Below, one piece after another: positions 1-8,385 of a stretch of 41,210 bases of DNA. The notes under the pieces are model-generated. The model saw only the letters and a list, made by a program, of their open reading frames with translations. It made no database searches and was not told the DNA's origin. The DNA comes from Sunxiuqinia sp. (lineage in GTDB: Bacteria; Bacteroidota; Bacteroidia; Bacteroidales; Prolixibacteraceae), in NCBI GenBank assembly GCA_003246935.1, contig QKCF01000159.1:1-41210 (forward strand). Reading direction: 5' to 3'. Within the stretch, counting starts at the first letter, position 1. Every line of letters starts with the position of its first letter. The translations under genes were made by a program, and so were the position numbers.

Positions 1-970
1 TGAACCTAAAACTTCGATGTTTTTGTGCATGTACAATTTTTTCAACTCGTCGCGAGCTGGTCCCAAATATTTACGTGGGTCGAATTCGCCTGCTTTTGTA
101 GCCATTACTTTACGAACGGCAGCAGTCATTGCTAAACGGCCGTCAGAGTCGATGTTGATTTTACATACAGCTGATTTCGCAGCTTTACGCAATTGCTCTT
201 CAGGGATACCAACAGCTGCAGCGATCTCTCCGCCAAATTCGTTGATTTCGTTTACATATTCCATTGGTACAGAAGACGCACCGTGCAATACGATTGGGAA
301 GCCAGGAATACGTTTTTCAATTTCTTCCAGGATTTCGAATTTCAATGGTGGTGGAACCAATACGCCATCTGCGTTTTTAGTACACTGTGCAGGAGTGAAT
401 TTGTGCGCTCCGTGAGAAGTACCGATTGAGATTGCCAATGAATCTACACCAGTACGTTTTACGAAATCTTCTACTTCAGATGGTTTTGTATAAGTTGAGT
501 GTTCTGCAACTACATCGTCTTCAACACCAGCCAATACACCCAATTCACCTTCAACAGTTACACCGTGAGCGTGAGCGTATTCAACAACTTTTTTAGTTTT
601 CTTCGTATGGGTGATGAGAACCATCGATCATTACTGAAGAAAAACCGTTGTCGATACAATCTTTACACAATTCGAAAGTATCGCCGTGGTCTAAGTGGAG
701 AACTACTGGAATTTCGTAACCCAGTTCAGCGGCGTATTCAACAGCGCCACGAGCCATGTTGCGCAGTAAAGTACCGTTTGCATATTTACGTGCACCTGAA
801 GACACCTGAAGGATTACAGGAGATTTAGTATCAACGCATGCTTGGATGATTGCCTGAAGTTGCTCCAGGTTATTGAAGTTGTATGCAGGAATTGCATATC
901 CGCCGTCAACAGCTTTTTTGAAAAGTTCTTTAGTGTTAACGAGCCCTAAGTCTTTATAACTTACTGCCAT
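1..970 (-). pseudogene. fba: Class II fructose-bisphosphate aldolase, frameshifted and cut by the left window edge
   Basis: The minus-strand frame from 970 encodes the N-terminal 125 residues of a short-form class II aldolase, including the VVLHLDHGD zinc/substrate motif and SSVMIDGSH. It stops at 593-595 straight after PYEEN. The homologous sequence resumes one frame over at 594 (KKVVEYAHAHG, then VEGELGVLAG) and stays open to the window edge with no other stop and with normal codon use. In the related aldolases I recall, EEN is followed by VALTKKVVEYAH, so 11 nt appear to be missing at the 595/596 junction. Everything else looks intact, so this is either a very recent mutation or an assembly error. 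The intact gene would perform the reversible aldol cleavage of fructose-1,6-bisphosphate in glycolysis and gluconeogenesis. A second, intact class II aldolase lies divergently next to it. Confidence 0.85.
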
Positions 971-1065
971 TTTGATGATAATTAGTTGATTAAATTACTT
1001 TTTTCTTGGTTTTTTGAGATTCCGAAAATCCGCTATCTGGAAAGTCATACGCCTTGTCCGTTACT

Positions 1066-1081
1066 CGGTTTTCTAAAACCG
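1066..1081. other. Short perfect inverted repeat in the divergent aldolase spacer
   Basis: CGGTTTT-CT-AAAACCG lies about 100 nt upstream of the broken aldolase start. It could be a small leader hairpin or a protein-binding palindrome in the 257-nt divergent promoter region. No perfect TAnnTTTG promoter box was found in this spacer. Confidence 0.3.
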
Positions 1082-1227
1082 CAACAAGTTTAGTAAATAT
1101 TTGAGCATTTGGTGGGGGATTGTGAAACCCTGCTTTCTCATTTTAAACTAAGCTTAACACATTTCAATGAACTTTTCTTGAACTTGATAGTTTTTTGTGT
1201 AGTTGTTTATTAAAATTCACTTCAACA

Positions 1228-2307
1228 ATGGGAAAAATTTCAGATCACATTAAGCCAGGAGTTGTGACCGGCGCTGATTTACAGCTACTTTTCAAATTGG
1301 CAAAAGAAGGTCAGTTTGCAATGCCAGCTGTGAATGTTGTAAGCTCTAGTTCTGTGAACGCTGTATTGGAAGCTGCTAAAGTTGTCGATTCTCCGGTGAT
1401 GATTCAATTTTCTAACGGCGGTGCTCAGTTTTATGCCGGTAAAGGTATGAAACTTGACGGACAGCAAGCTCAAATAGCCGGTGCTATTGCCGGTGCAAAA
1501 TATGTACATCAGGTTGCCGAGTTGTACGGTGTTCGCGTGGTTTTACACACAGACCATGCCGCAAAAAAATTATTACCTTGGATTGACGGTCTGCTGGATG
1601 CGGGAGAAAAATTCTATGCAGAAACCGGAAAACCATTGTTCTCCTCTCACATGATTGACTTATCAGAAGAACCACTTGCAGAAAACATCGAGATCTGTAA
1701 GAAATATCTGGAGCGTATGGCGAAGATTGATATGACGCTTGAGATCGAACTTGGTGTAACCGGTGGGGAAGAAGATGGTGTTGACAACACAGACGTTGAC
1801 AATGCATTGTTGTACACTCAACCTGAAGAAGTTTCTTTTGCTTACGAAGAGTTGAAGAAAATCAGTCCGAATTTCACAATTGCTGCATCATTTGGTAACG
1901 TGCATGGTGTTTACAAACCAGGTAATGTGAAATTGACTCCGAAAATTCTGGATGCATCTCAAAAATACATCGCTGATAAGTTTGGCTTGGCTGAAGCTAA
2001 ACCTGTAAACTTTGTGTTCCACGGTGGTTCAGGTTCAACTCGTGACGAAATTCGTGAGGCTATTTCTTATGGTGTAATTAAAATGAATATCGATACGGAT
2101 ACACAGTGGTCGTATTGGGATGGTGTTCGTGCATATGAAGCTGCTAACCATGATTATTTGCAAGGCCAAATTGGTAACCCTGAAGGTGACGAAAAGCCGA
2201 ACAAGAAATATTACGATCCTCGTGTTTGGATTCGCAAGGGGGAGGAAGCAACTATTGCTCGTTTGAAAGTCGCATTTGAAGACTTGAACTGCATCGGTAA
2301 AAACTAA
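1228..2307 (+). CDS. fbaA: Class II fructose-bisphosphate aldolase (FbaA type)
   Basis: This 359-residue protein matches the length and sequence pattern of E. coli FbaA. It carries the LHTDHAAKK motif with Asp109 (proton transfer) and His110 (zinc), EIELGVTGGEEDGVDN, NVHGVYKPGN and FHGGSGS (zinc histidines and phosphate site), and NIDTDTQW near the C terminus. It is a zinc-dependent cytoplasmic enzyme that interconverts fructose-1,6-bisphosphate with glyceraldehyde-3-phosphate and dihydroxyacetone phosphate. The frame stays open upstream to 1195, but the ATG at 1228 is chosen because MGKISDHIKPGVVTG aligns with the E. coli N terminus and gives the family length. It is divergent from the broken short-form aldolase and may now be the only working class II aldolase here. 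A terminator follows 23 nt after the stop. Confidence 0.97.
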   Translation: MGKISDHIKPGVVTGADLQLLFKLAKEGQFAMPAVNVVSSSSVNAVLEAAKVVDSPVMIQFSNGGAQFYAGKGMKLDGQQAQIAGAIAGAKYVHQVAELYGVRVVLHTDHAAKKLLPWIDGLLDAGEKFYAETGKPLFSSHMIDLSEEPLAENIEICKKYLERMAKIDMTLEIELGVTGGEEDGVDNTDVDNALLYTQPEEVSFAYEELKKISPNFTIAASFGNVHGVYKPGNVKLTPKILDASQKYIADKFGLAEAKPVNFVFHGGSGSTRDEIREAISYGVIKMNIDTDTQWSYWDGVRAYEAANHDYLQGQIGNPEGDEKPNKKYYDPRVWIRKGEEATIARLKVAFEDLNCIGKN

Positions 2308-2330
2308 TCCGGTATAAAATATTTATTAAG

Positions 2331-2359
2331 AGCTCTCCGAGGTACGGAGGGCTTTTTTT
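2331..2359 (+). terminator. Intrinsic terminator after fbaA
   Basis: AGCTCTCCG-AGGTA-CGGAGGGCT forms a 9-bp stem with one G-U pair, followed directly by a run of T. Confidence 0.9.
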
Positions 2360-2439
2360 GTTTCTGGTGGATAATTTTGCATTTTAGCAGCAAATTGCAA
2401 CAAAATAACAAGAATAAATTTCAATTTAATTCCTGAAGA

Positions 2440-3804
2440 ATGGCAGAGCAACGAAAAGGCGGAAGAGCAGAGTTTTCGAGTAAGTTTGGTGTAATCGCAG
2501 CAGCGGCAGGTTCAGCTGTTGGGTTGGGGAATATTTGGAAGTTTCCCTATATCACCGGAGTGTATGGAGGAGCGGCTTTCCTGTTTGTTTATCTTGGCTT
2601 TATCGCAGCTATTGGCTTGCCGGTCATGTTATCTGAATTGATAATTGGTCGCAAATCGCGTCGTAATGCGTTTGGTGCATTTAAAAAGTTAGCCCCAAAC
2701 TCACTTTGGCGTTATGTCGGTATCATGGGGGTAGGTGCTGCTTTTATGATTCTGGCTTTCTATGGAGTTGTTGCTGGCTGGAGTGTTGAATATATGGTTG
2801 TGTCTGTATTAAATGGATTTAAGTCACAAACGCCCGACCAGCTGGGGACGATGTTCTCCGAGTTTATTGCTGCCCCTTTTAGACCGGTTGTTTATCAACT
2901 GGTTTTCATGTTTCTAACTGGGTTGATCGTAATGATTGGTATTAAAGACGGTATCGAAAAAAACGTGAAGATTATGATGCCCTTACTTGTTGTTATTATT
3001 TTGGTGCTGGATGTCCGGGCGATCACGTTACCTGGAGCAGGTGAAGGCTTGAAGTTTCTTTTTCATCCTGATTTCTCCAAGCTGACAGGCGAGGGGATTC
3101 TGAGTGCTTTAGGTCATGCTTTTTTCTCGCTAAGTTTGGGGATGGGAACCTTAATTACTTATGGTTCTTACATCGATAACAAGAATAACCTGATTAATAC
3201 GGCTATAAATGTTACTGTTGCTGATACAGTCATTGCTGTTTTGGCGGGGATCGCTATTTTTCCTGCAGTTTTTGCGTTTGGCATCGAGGCAAGCAGTGGG
3301 CCAGGTTTGGTGTTTATTACACTTCCCAATGTGTTTCAGCAGATGCCGGGGGGATATATCTTCTCGATCTTATTCTTTTTGTTGCTTACAGTTGCTGCAT
3401 TGACATCTTCAATTTCGATACTGGAAGTTGTTGTTGCCTATTTTCACGAAGAGTTGAAAATGAAGCGTAAGGTTGCAACCGTATTTGCGACTGTTATTAT
3501 TTCGTTGTTGGGTGTTATTTGCTCCTTGTCGATGGGGATTTTTGATCACTACACCTTTTTTAATCTCAACTTTTTCGATCTTCTTGATTGGATTTCTGCT
3601 AATTTATTGCTGCCGTTGGGAGGTCTCTTTATTTCATTGTTTGTTGGCTGGGTGCTTGGACGTAAGAAAGTGCGTTCTGAAATTGAAAAGGGAGGCAGTA
3701 TTTCCGAGATTATGCTTTCAATATTTTTATTCCTGGTTCGGTTTATTGCTCCAATTGCGATTGCAATTGTGTTCCTCAAGGGGATCGGCTTACTCAATAT
3801 TTAA
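2440..3804 (+). CDS. Sodium-dependent neurotransmitter-symporter (NSS/SNF) family transporter
   Basis: This is a 454-residue, very hydrophobic protein with about 11-12 membrane segments. The first helix carries the NSS signature around residues 19-37 (AAAGSAVGLGNIWKFPY), which in LeuT-type proteins forms the unwound part of TM1 that binds Na+ and substrate. LPVMLSELIIGRKSRRN after TM2 and SLGMGTLITYGSY in TM6 are also typical. Characterised bacterial members import amino acids such as leucine, tryptophan or tyrosine with Na+, but the substrate cannot be read from sequence alone. The length fits bacterial members. It is a single gene between the fbaA terminator and the helix-hairpin-helix gene and has no obvious link to either. 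Confidence 0.95.
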   Translation: MAEQRKGGRAEFSSKFGVIAAAAGSAVGLGNIWKFPYITGVYGGAAFLFVYLGFIAAIGLPVMLSELIIGRKSRRNAFGAFKKLAPNSLWRYVGIMGVGAAFMILAFYGVVAGWSVEYMVVSVLNGFKSQTPDQLGTMFSEFIAAPFRPVVYQLVFMFLTGLIVMIGIKDGIEKNVKIMMPLLVVIILVLDVRAITLPGAGEGLKFLFHPDFSKLTGEGILSALGHAFFSLSLGMGTLITYGSYIDNKNNLINTAINVTVADTVIAVLAGIAIFPAVFAFGIEASSGPGLVFITLPNVFQQMPGGYIFSILFFLLLTVAALTSSISILEVVVAYFHEELKMKRKVATVFATVIISLLGVICSLSMGIFDHYTFFNLNFFDLLDWISANLLLPLGGLFISLFVGWVLGRKKVRSEIEKGGSISEIMLSIFLFLVRFIAPIAIAIVFLKGIGLLNI

Positions 3805-3893
3805 GCACTGTCTGTTGACTTGGAATAATACTGCTTAGCGACATCTTTTTTATGTAAGGAATTGTCGTAACTTTTCAGGATATAATTTGAATC

Positions 3894-4799
3894 ATGAAGT
3901 TGCGACGGATCATAAAAGATTACTTCTCATTCAATCGGGGTGAGCGCTCGGGCGTAATTGTACTAATTATTCTCATTGTGATTGTTTTTGTTGCTAAGCA
4001 GCTTGTATTCTATTTCGAGAAACCAACGCTTGCCGATCGACAACAGTTTGAGAAGGCATTAGCAGAACGCAGCCTACATGGAAATCCTGAAAAGCTTGTA
4101 AAACATGAATTATTTCCTTTTGATCCGAATGAGGTTGACTCGATAACCTTATCAAAATTTGATCTACCTCAATTCGTGAAAAACAACCTGATTAAATATC
4201 GACAACATGGAGGTCGCTTTAAACGGGTGTCCGATTTTCGCAAGTTGTACGGTATGAGTGATTCTGTTTATGCTGTAATAGAGCCATACCTACTTATTGA
4301 CTCTTCTTTCGTGATGACTTTTTATGCCAACAAGGTTACTCCTAAAGTAAAGTCGACCAAGGCTGAAGAGGTCCCAGATAGGGAAGTGTTGTTTTCGCAA
4401 AAATCAATTTCAATTAACTTGAATAGCGCTTCTGCGTCGGAACTTGAAAAATTGAAGGGAATCGGGCCTGTATTATCGGAGCGGATAGTGAAATACAGGG
4501 AGCTGTTGGGCGGGTATATTTCCGTTCAGCAGTTAAAAGAAGTTTATGGTATAAAGCCAGAAGTCTTTGATGTAAACCGAACTTTCGTGTTTGTAGACTC
4601 AGTAGCGTTGCGTAAATTAGATCTTAATTTCTTGTCTGTCGATGAGTTGGCTGCACATCCCTATATTAATTATAAAGAAGCGCGAAGAATTGTTGATTTC
4701 AGAACAAAAAACGGTTATATTAGCGATAAGAATATCCTTCTTTCCGATTCAATTATCGGAGAGGAACGATTTCGAAAACTGAGTTACTATTTAAAGTAG
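3894..4799 (+). CDS. Membrane-anchored helix-hairpin-helix (ComEA-like) protein
   Basis: This 301-residue protein has a basic N terminus, one membrane segment at about residues 19-41 (VIVLIILIVIVFVAKQLVF), a charged linker and then repeated helix-hairpin-helix modules. The best one is at about 172-220 (INLNSASASELEKLKGIGPVLSERIVKYRE), with weaker copies at about 95-125 (LIKYRQHGGRFKRVSDFRKLYG) and 235-285. ComEA proteins use this fold to bind DNA at the outer face of the inner membrane during natural transformation. Many Bacteroidota carry this longer multi-HhH form, whose role is less certain. The module arrangement is clear from sequence; DNA binding and competence are inference. No competence gene lies nearby. 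Confidence 0.85.
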   Translation: MKLRRIIKDYFSFNRGERSGVIVLIILIVIVFVAKQLVFYFEKPTLADRQQFEKALAERSLHGNPEKLVKHELFPFDPNEVDSITLSKFDLPQFVKNNLIKYRQHGGRFKRVSDFRKLYGMSDSVYAVIEPYLLIDSSFVMTFYANKVTPKVKSTKAEEVPDREVLFSQKSISINLNSASASELEKLKGIGPVLSERIVKYRELLGGYISVQQLKEVYGIKPEVFDVNRTFVFVDSVALRKLDLNFLSVDELAAHPYINYKEARRIVDFRTKNGYISDKNILLSDSIIGEERFRKLSYYLK

Positions 4800-4992
4800 A
4801 ATGCATGACGAGAATATATTTATTTGCGCATGAGCGGTTGAAAAGTTAAGTCAGAGGTCTGTCGATCTTTTTAGGTGGAAGTTTCAGTAATAAGGTAATT
4901 GCGAGTTAATAATTAATGTAGGTACTTAAACGCATTCAATGCAGAACGCATCAGTCTAAATCAGCAATAATTTGTAAATTTTTCTGGATAAG
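4800..4992. other. Intergenic spacer before the rpsU promoter
   Basis: This AT-rich stretch lies between the HhH gene stop and the rpsU promoter. I see no ORF with coding character, no tRNA and no strong hairpin. Confidence 0.5.
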
Positions 4993-5023
4993 TTTGATAA
5001 GTATGTCAAAATTTCTAAATTTG
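4993..5023 (+). promoter_or_regulatory. Bacteroidota-type sigma promoter for rpsU-xerC-hpf
   Basis: TTTG (4993-4996) and TAAATTTG (5016-5023) are separated by exactly 19 nt. This is a perfect match to the Bacteroides -33/-7 consensus TTTG-N19-TAnnTTTG. Transcription should begin a few bases after 5023, giving a leader of about 30 nt before rpsU. Confidence 0.85.
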
Positions 5024-5060
5024 CGGCTCGAAAAAATTTAAAACATTAAAATTTTATAAT

Positions 5061-5252
5061 ATGATCGTTATTCCGGTGAAAGAAGGCGAAAATATCGAAA
5101 GAGCCCTGAAGAGATTCAAAAGAAAATTCGAAAAGACTGGTGTTGTTAAAGAATTGCGTGAGAGACAAGCTTTTACGAAGCCTTCAGTAGAGAGAAGAGC
5201 TGAAGTTAAAAAAGCGATCTACATTCAGCAAATGCAACGTCAGGACGACTAG
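5061..5252 (+). CDS. rpsU: 30S ribosomal protein bS21
   Basis: This 63-residue basic protein begins MIVIPVKEGENIERALKRFKRKFEKTG, which is the bS21 signature, and ends in a lysine/arginine-rich helix. It sits on the 30S platform near the 3' end of 16S rRNA. In Bacteroidia, bS21 together with bS6 and bS18 is known to help sequester the anti-Shine-Dalgarno tail. The upstream bases are AT-rich without any Shine-Dalgarno element. The gene heads a likely operon with xerC (38-nt gap) and hpf, driven by the promoter ending at 5023. Confidence 0.97.
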   Translation: MIVIPVKEGENIERALKRFKRKFEKTGVVKELRERQAFTKPSVERRAEVKKAIYIQQMQRQDD

Positions 5253-5290
5253 TATTAAGCTAGGTTCCTGGGTGCAGTAATTTAGATTGT

Positions 5291-6175
5291 ATGTCCCATC
5301 AGGAATCTTTTCTGAAATATTTGCGATTCGAAAAAAGATGTTCGAATCACACGGTTGTTGCCTATAAGAAAGACCTCGATCAGTTTGAAGAATTTTTGTT
5401 CAAAACGGTCGGGGATTTTGACGTTTTAACGGTTGATAGTAAGATGGTGCGCTCCTGGGTCGTTGAATTGATGCAGGACGGTATGACTCCCAAAACGGTG
5501 AATCGTAAAATTACATCGCTAAAGTCGTTTTATAAATATCTTTTAAGGCAAGAATTGATAGAGTTTAACCCAATGGTCTCGGTTATTACTCCCAAGGTTC
5601 CCAAAAAGTTGCCAACTTTTGTGGATGAGGAGAGTTTGCACCGATTGTTGGATAACGGCTATTTTAGAAATGATTTTGAAGGCGTGCGTGATAAGCTGAT
5701 TGTAAGCTTATTTTATGGCACAGGTATACGTTTGTCTGAGTTAGTTGGATTGAAGGATTCTGATATTTTTCAACATGAAACTTTGATTAGAGTTTTGGGT
5801 AAAAATAACAAAGAACGCATTGTTCCTTATCCAAAGAGTTTGAATAACCTGATTGGAGAATATTTGAATATGAGAAAGGCAGAATTTGGAGATCAAGCTC
5901 CTTGCTTATTTGTTACCGCAAAAGGAAAGCCAGCCTATCATAAACTGGTTTACCGGGTTGTAAATAACCACTTAGCGTTAGTTACCCCACTCGAAAAGAA
6001 AAGTCCGCATATCTTAAGACATAGCTATGCAACCCACTTGTTGAATCGTGGAGCAGACTTGAATGCAGTAAAAGAATTGTTGGGGCACAGCAATTTGGCA
6101 GCAACGCAAGTCTATACGCACACATCCACAGAAAAACTACAAAGCATTTATAAACAAGCTCACCCCAGGGCTTAA
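5291..6175 (+). CDS. xerC: Tyrosine recombinase XerC/XerD
   Basis: This 294-residue protein has the usual Xer layout. An N-terminal SAM-like core-binding domain (residues 1-90, with RCSNHTVVAYKKDLDQFEEF) is followed by the catalytic domain. The catalytic set is complete: Arg147 in TGIRLSEL, a Lys in the beta-hairpin near GKNNKERIVPYP, His240 and Arg243 in HILRHSYATHLL, His266 in LGHSNL, and nucleophile Tyr275. Xer proteins resolve chromosome dimers at dif. The position between rpsU and hpf is a chromosomal housekeeping context and argues against a phage or integron integrase. Whether it is the XerC or XerD partner is not certain from sequence alone. Confidence 0.94.
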   Translation: MSHQESFLKYLRFEKRCSNHTVVAYKKDLDQFEEFLFKTVGDFDVLTVDSKMVRSWVVELMQDGMTPKTVNRKITSLKSFYKYLLRQELIEFNPMVSVITPKVPKKLPTFVDEESLHRLLDNGYFRNDFEGVRDKLIVSLFYGTGIRLSELVGLKDSDIFQHETLIRVLGKNNKERIVPYPKSLNNLIGEYLNMRKAEFGDQAPCLFVTAKGKPAYHKLVYRVVNNHLALVTPLEKKSPHILRHSYATHLLNRGADLNAVKELLGHSNLAATQVYTHTSTEKLQSIYKQAHPRA

Positions 6176-6185
6176 TTTAAAAAAG

Positions 6186-6191
6186 AGGAGG
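6186..6191 (+). promoter_or_regulatory. Strong Shine-Dalgarno site of hpf
   Basis: AGGAGG lies 7 nt before the hpf ATG. Nearly all other genes in the window have no such element, so this site stands out. Confidence 0.85.
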
Positions 6192-6198
6192 AAAAGTT

Positions 6199-6501
6199 AT
6201 GAACGTAACAGTAAATGCCATTCATTTTACTGCCGATCAAAAGTTAGTTGATTTTGCAGTTAAGAAAACGAGTAAGTTGGATACTTTCTTTGATGGTATT
6301 ATAGCAGCTGAAGTCATTTTAAAAGTAGTGAAGCCCGAAATCGCCAATAATAAATTGGCCGAAATCAAAATTTCAATTCCTTCTACGGATTATTTGTTTG
6401 CAAAGAAACAAGGAGATTCTTTCGAGGAAGCTATCGATTTATCGCTTGATGCTCTTAAAAAACAGCTTACCAAATTCAAAGAAAAGCTCAAAGAAAAATA
6501 A
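6199..6501 (+). CDS. hpf: Ribosome hibernation promoting factor, short HPF/YfiA type
   Basis: This 100-residue protein starts MNVTVNAIHFTADQKLVDFAVKKTSKL and has the beta-alpha-beta-beta-beta-alpha pattern of the S30AE family, ending in a lysine-rich tail (LKKQLTKFKEKLKEK). It lacks the C-terminal dimerisation domain of long HPF. Family members bind the 30S decoding region and tRNA path and silence ribosomes in stationary phase. It follows xerC after 23 nt and is probably in the rpsU operon. Its start has a strong AGGAGG Shine-Dalgarno, which is rare in this window and may allow separate translational control. Confidence 0.94.
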   Translation: MNVTVNAIHFTADQKLVDFAVKKTSKLDTFFDGIIAAEVILKVVKPEIANNKLAEIKISIPSTDYLFAKKQGDSFEEAIDLSLDALKKQLTKFKEKLKEK

Positions 6502-6522
6502 TTCAAAAAAAAACACTCGAAC

Positions 6523-6554
6523 TTGTGTGTTGATTAAAAATATTTATACATTTG
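6523..6554 (+). promoter_or_regulatory. Candidate promoter of the tRNA-tuf operon
   Basis: TACATTTG at 6547-6554 matches the Bacteroidota -7 box TAnnTTTG. A TTG at 6523-6525 lies 21 nt upstream as a possible -33 element. The spacing is slightly longer than ideal. About 110 nt of leader follow before the first tRNA. Confidence 0.6.
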
Positions 6555-6662
6555 CAAACCCTTTTCGGAGAACATGCGCGTTGTCGGAAAAGGATGCCTA
6601 AAACAAGGTAGCTGGCTTAAATAATGTGGCATGTTTGCCGAAAAAGGTTAAGCAAATGTTAC

Positions 6663-6736
6663 GCCGGATTAGCTCAGTTGGCCAGAGCACGTGATTTGTA
6701 ATCTCGGGGTCCACAGTTCGAATCTGTGATCCGGCT
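6663..6736 (+). tRNA. tRNA-Thr (anticodon TGT)
   Basis: The acceptor stem GCCGGAT pairs with ATCCGGC. The D-arm is GCTC...GAGC, the anticodon loop TTTGTAA gives TGT, and the T-arm is CACAG-TTCGAAT-CTGTG. The anticodon stem CGTGA/TCTCG has a T-T mismatch in the middle. CCA is not encoded. It is the first of four tRNA genes leading into tuf. Confidence 0.95.
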
Positions 6737-6785
6737 CATATAATAAAAGAAAACGTTCTTTTAAGTATTGAAGAAAAAAAACGAT

Positions 6786-6871
6786 GGGGAGATACCAAAG
6801 TGGCCAACTGGGGCGGACTGTAACTCCGCTGGCTTACGCCTTCGTAGGTTCGAATCCTGCTCTCCCCACCA
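6786..6871 (+). tRNA. tRNA-Tyr (anticodon GTA)
   Basis: The acceptor GGGGAGA pairs with TCTCCCC. The anticodon stem-loop GGACTGTAACTCC gives GTA, and the long variable arm expected of a class II tRNA is present. The T-arm carries GGTTCGAATCC. The 3' CCA is encoded (6869-6871), unlike the three other tRNAs in the cluster. Confidence 0.96.
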
Positions 6872-6935
6872 AGAGTTTCAGATGTAATGGTTTGATTCTA
6901 ATGAATCTAAATCAATGAATTCGAAGCTTGATGTT

Positions 6936-7008
6936 GCGGGAGTAGCTCAGCTGATAGAGCATTAGCCTTCCAAGCTAAGGGTCGCGGGTTTGAATCCCGT
7001 CTCCCGCT
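6936..7008 (+). tRNA. tRNA-Gly (anticodon TCC)
   Basis: The acceptor GCGGGAG pairs with CTCCCGC. The anticodon stem TTAGC/GCTAA encloses the loop CTTCCAA, giving TCC, and the T-arm is GCGGG-TTTGAAT-CCCGT. CCA is not encoded. Confidence 0.96.
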
Positions 7009-7025
7009 CAATATTTGGACTAGTT

Positions 7026-7097
<72 letters not shown>

Positions 7098-7137
7098 CTG
7101 ATTGAAATTAAAATAAAATTTAAAATTCTTATTTGTT

Positions 7138-8325
7138 ATGGCTAAAGAACATTTTAATAGGGATAAGGACCATGTTAACATTGGTACCATCGGCCACGTT
7201 GACCACGGTAAAACTACCCTGACAGCTGCTATTACAACTGTATTGGCAAAAAAAGGTCTTTCTGAAGTGAAATCTTTCGATTCTATTGACAGTGCACCAG
7301 AAGAAAAAGAGCGTGGTATCACTATTAACACTGCTCACGTTGAATATCAAACAGCTACTCGTCACTATGCTCACGTTGACTGTCCGGGTCACGCCGACTA
7401 CGTGAAAAACATGGTAACTGGTGCTGCGCAGATGGACGGTGCTATCATCGTAGTTGCTGCTACTGATGGTCCTATGCCTCAAACTCGTGAACACATTCTG
7501 TTGGCTCGTCAGGTAAACGTACCTCGTTTGGTTGTTTTCATGAACAAAGTTGACATGGTTGAAGACGAAGAATTGTTGGAATTGGTTGAAATGGAAGTTC
7601 GTGAATTGCTTTCTTTCTACGATTTCGATGGCGATAACACTCCAGTAATCAAGGGTTCTGCTCTTGGTGCATTGAACGGTGAACCAGAATGGGAAGACAA
7701 AGTGATGGAATTGATGGATGCTTGTGATACTTGGATTCCACTTCCTCCACGTGATATCGACAAGCCATTCTTGATGCCTGTTGAAGATGTATTCTCAATC
7801 ACAGGTCGTGGTACTGTAGCAACTGGTCGTATCGAAACAGGTGTTATCCACACAGGTGATGAAATGCAAATCATTGGTTTGGGTGCTGAAGGTCGTAAGA
7901 CTGTATGTACTGGTGTTGAGATGTTCCGTAAGATTTTGGATGATGGTCAAGCTGGTGACAACGTAGGTTTGTTGTTGCGTGGTATCGACAAAAAAGAAAT
8001 CAAACGTGGTATGATCTTAGCTAAACCGGGATCAATCACTCCTCACACTAAATTCAAAGCTGAGGTTTACGTATTGAAAAAAGAAGAAGGTGGTCGTCAC
8101 ACTCCATTCCACAATAAATACCGTCCTCAATTCTACTTGCGTACATTGGACGTAACAGGCGAAATTACGTTGGAAGAAGGACGTGAAATGGTAATGCCTG
8201 GTGATAACGTAACTATCAACGTAGAGTTGATCTACCCAGTAGCATTGAACTTGGGTCTTCGTTTCGCTATCCGCGAAGGTGGACGTACAGTAGGTGCTGG
8301 TCAGGTTACAGAAATTGTTGCCTAA
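7138..8325 (+). CDS. tuf: Elongation factor Tu
   Basis: This 395-residue EF-Tu delivers aminoacyl-tRNA to the ribosomal A site as a GTP complex. The G-domain motifs are complete: GHVDHGKT (19-26), [17 protein letters not shown] starting at Asp81, NKVD (136-139) and GSALGAL. Domains 2 and 3 follow with [12 protein letters not shown] and the C-terminal [15 protein letters not shown]. The G4 motif reads NKVD instead of the commoner NKCD, which is a tolerated variation. It is co-transcribed with the four upstream tRNAs and ends at a strong terminator before secE. Confidence 0.98.
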   Translation: MAKEHFNRDKDHVNIGTIGHVDHGKTTLTAAITTVLAKKGLSEVKSFDSIDSAPEEKERGITINTAHVEYQTATRHYAHVDCPGHADYVKNMVTGAAQMDGAIIVVAATDGPMPQTREHILLARQVNVPRLVVFMNKVDMVEDEELLELVEMEVRELLSFYDFDGDNTPVIKGSALGALNGEPEWEDKVMELMDACDTWIPLPPRDIDKPFLMPVEDVFSITGRGTVATGRIETGVIHTGDEMQIIGLGAEGRKTVCTGVEMFRKILDDGQAGDNVGLLLRGIDKKEIKRGMILAKPGSITPHTKFKAEVYVLKKEEGGRHTPFHNKYRPQFYLRTLDVTGEITLEEGREMVMPGDNVTINVELIYPVALNLGLRFAIREGGRTVGAGQVTEIVA

Positions 8326-8352
8326 TTCTAGGTAAAAGAAATAAATTGAGAG

Positions 8353-8384
8353 AAGTCCCGGATCCTCGGATTCGGGACTCTTTT
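8353..8384 (+). terminator. Terminator after tuf
   Basis: AGTCCCGGATC and GATTCGGGACT form a long stem with one G-T pair and a tight loop, followed by CTTTT. The T tract ends only 1 nt before the tRNA-like element. Confidence 0.85.
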
Positions 8385-8385
8385 C

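Noticed and set aside
1195-1227. Earlier in-frame start for fbaA
   Set aside because: It would add 11 residues (MCSCLLKFTST) not found in the family. The ATG at 1228 aligns with the E. coli FbaA start.
5291-6175. xerC as a sign of an integrated mobile element
   Set aside because: It is complete, sits in a conserved rpsU-xerC-hpf order, and no phage, transposon or direct-repeat boundary is seen nearby.
7129-7494. Long open frame antisense to tuf
   Set aside because: It is produced by the biased codon use of a highly expressed gene and has no protein-like composition of its own. The same holds for antisense frames across rpoB, rpoC and the SusC gene.
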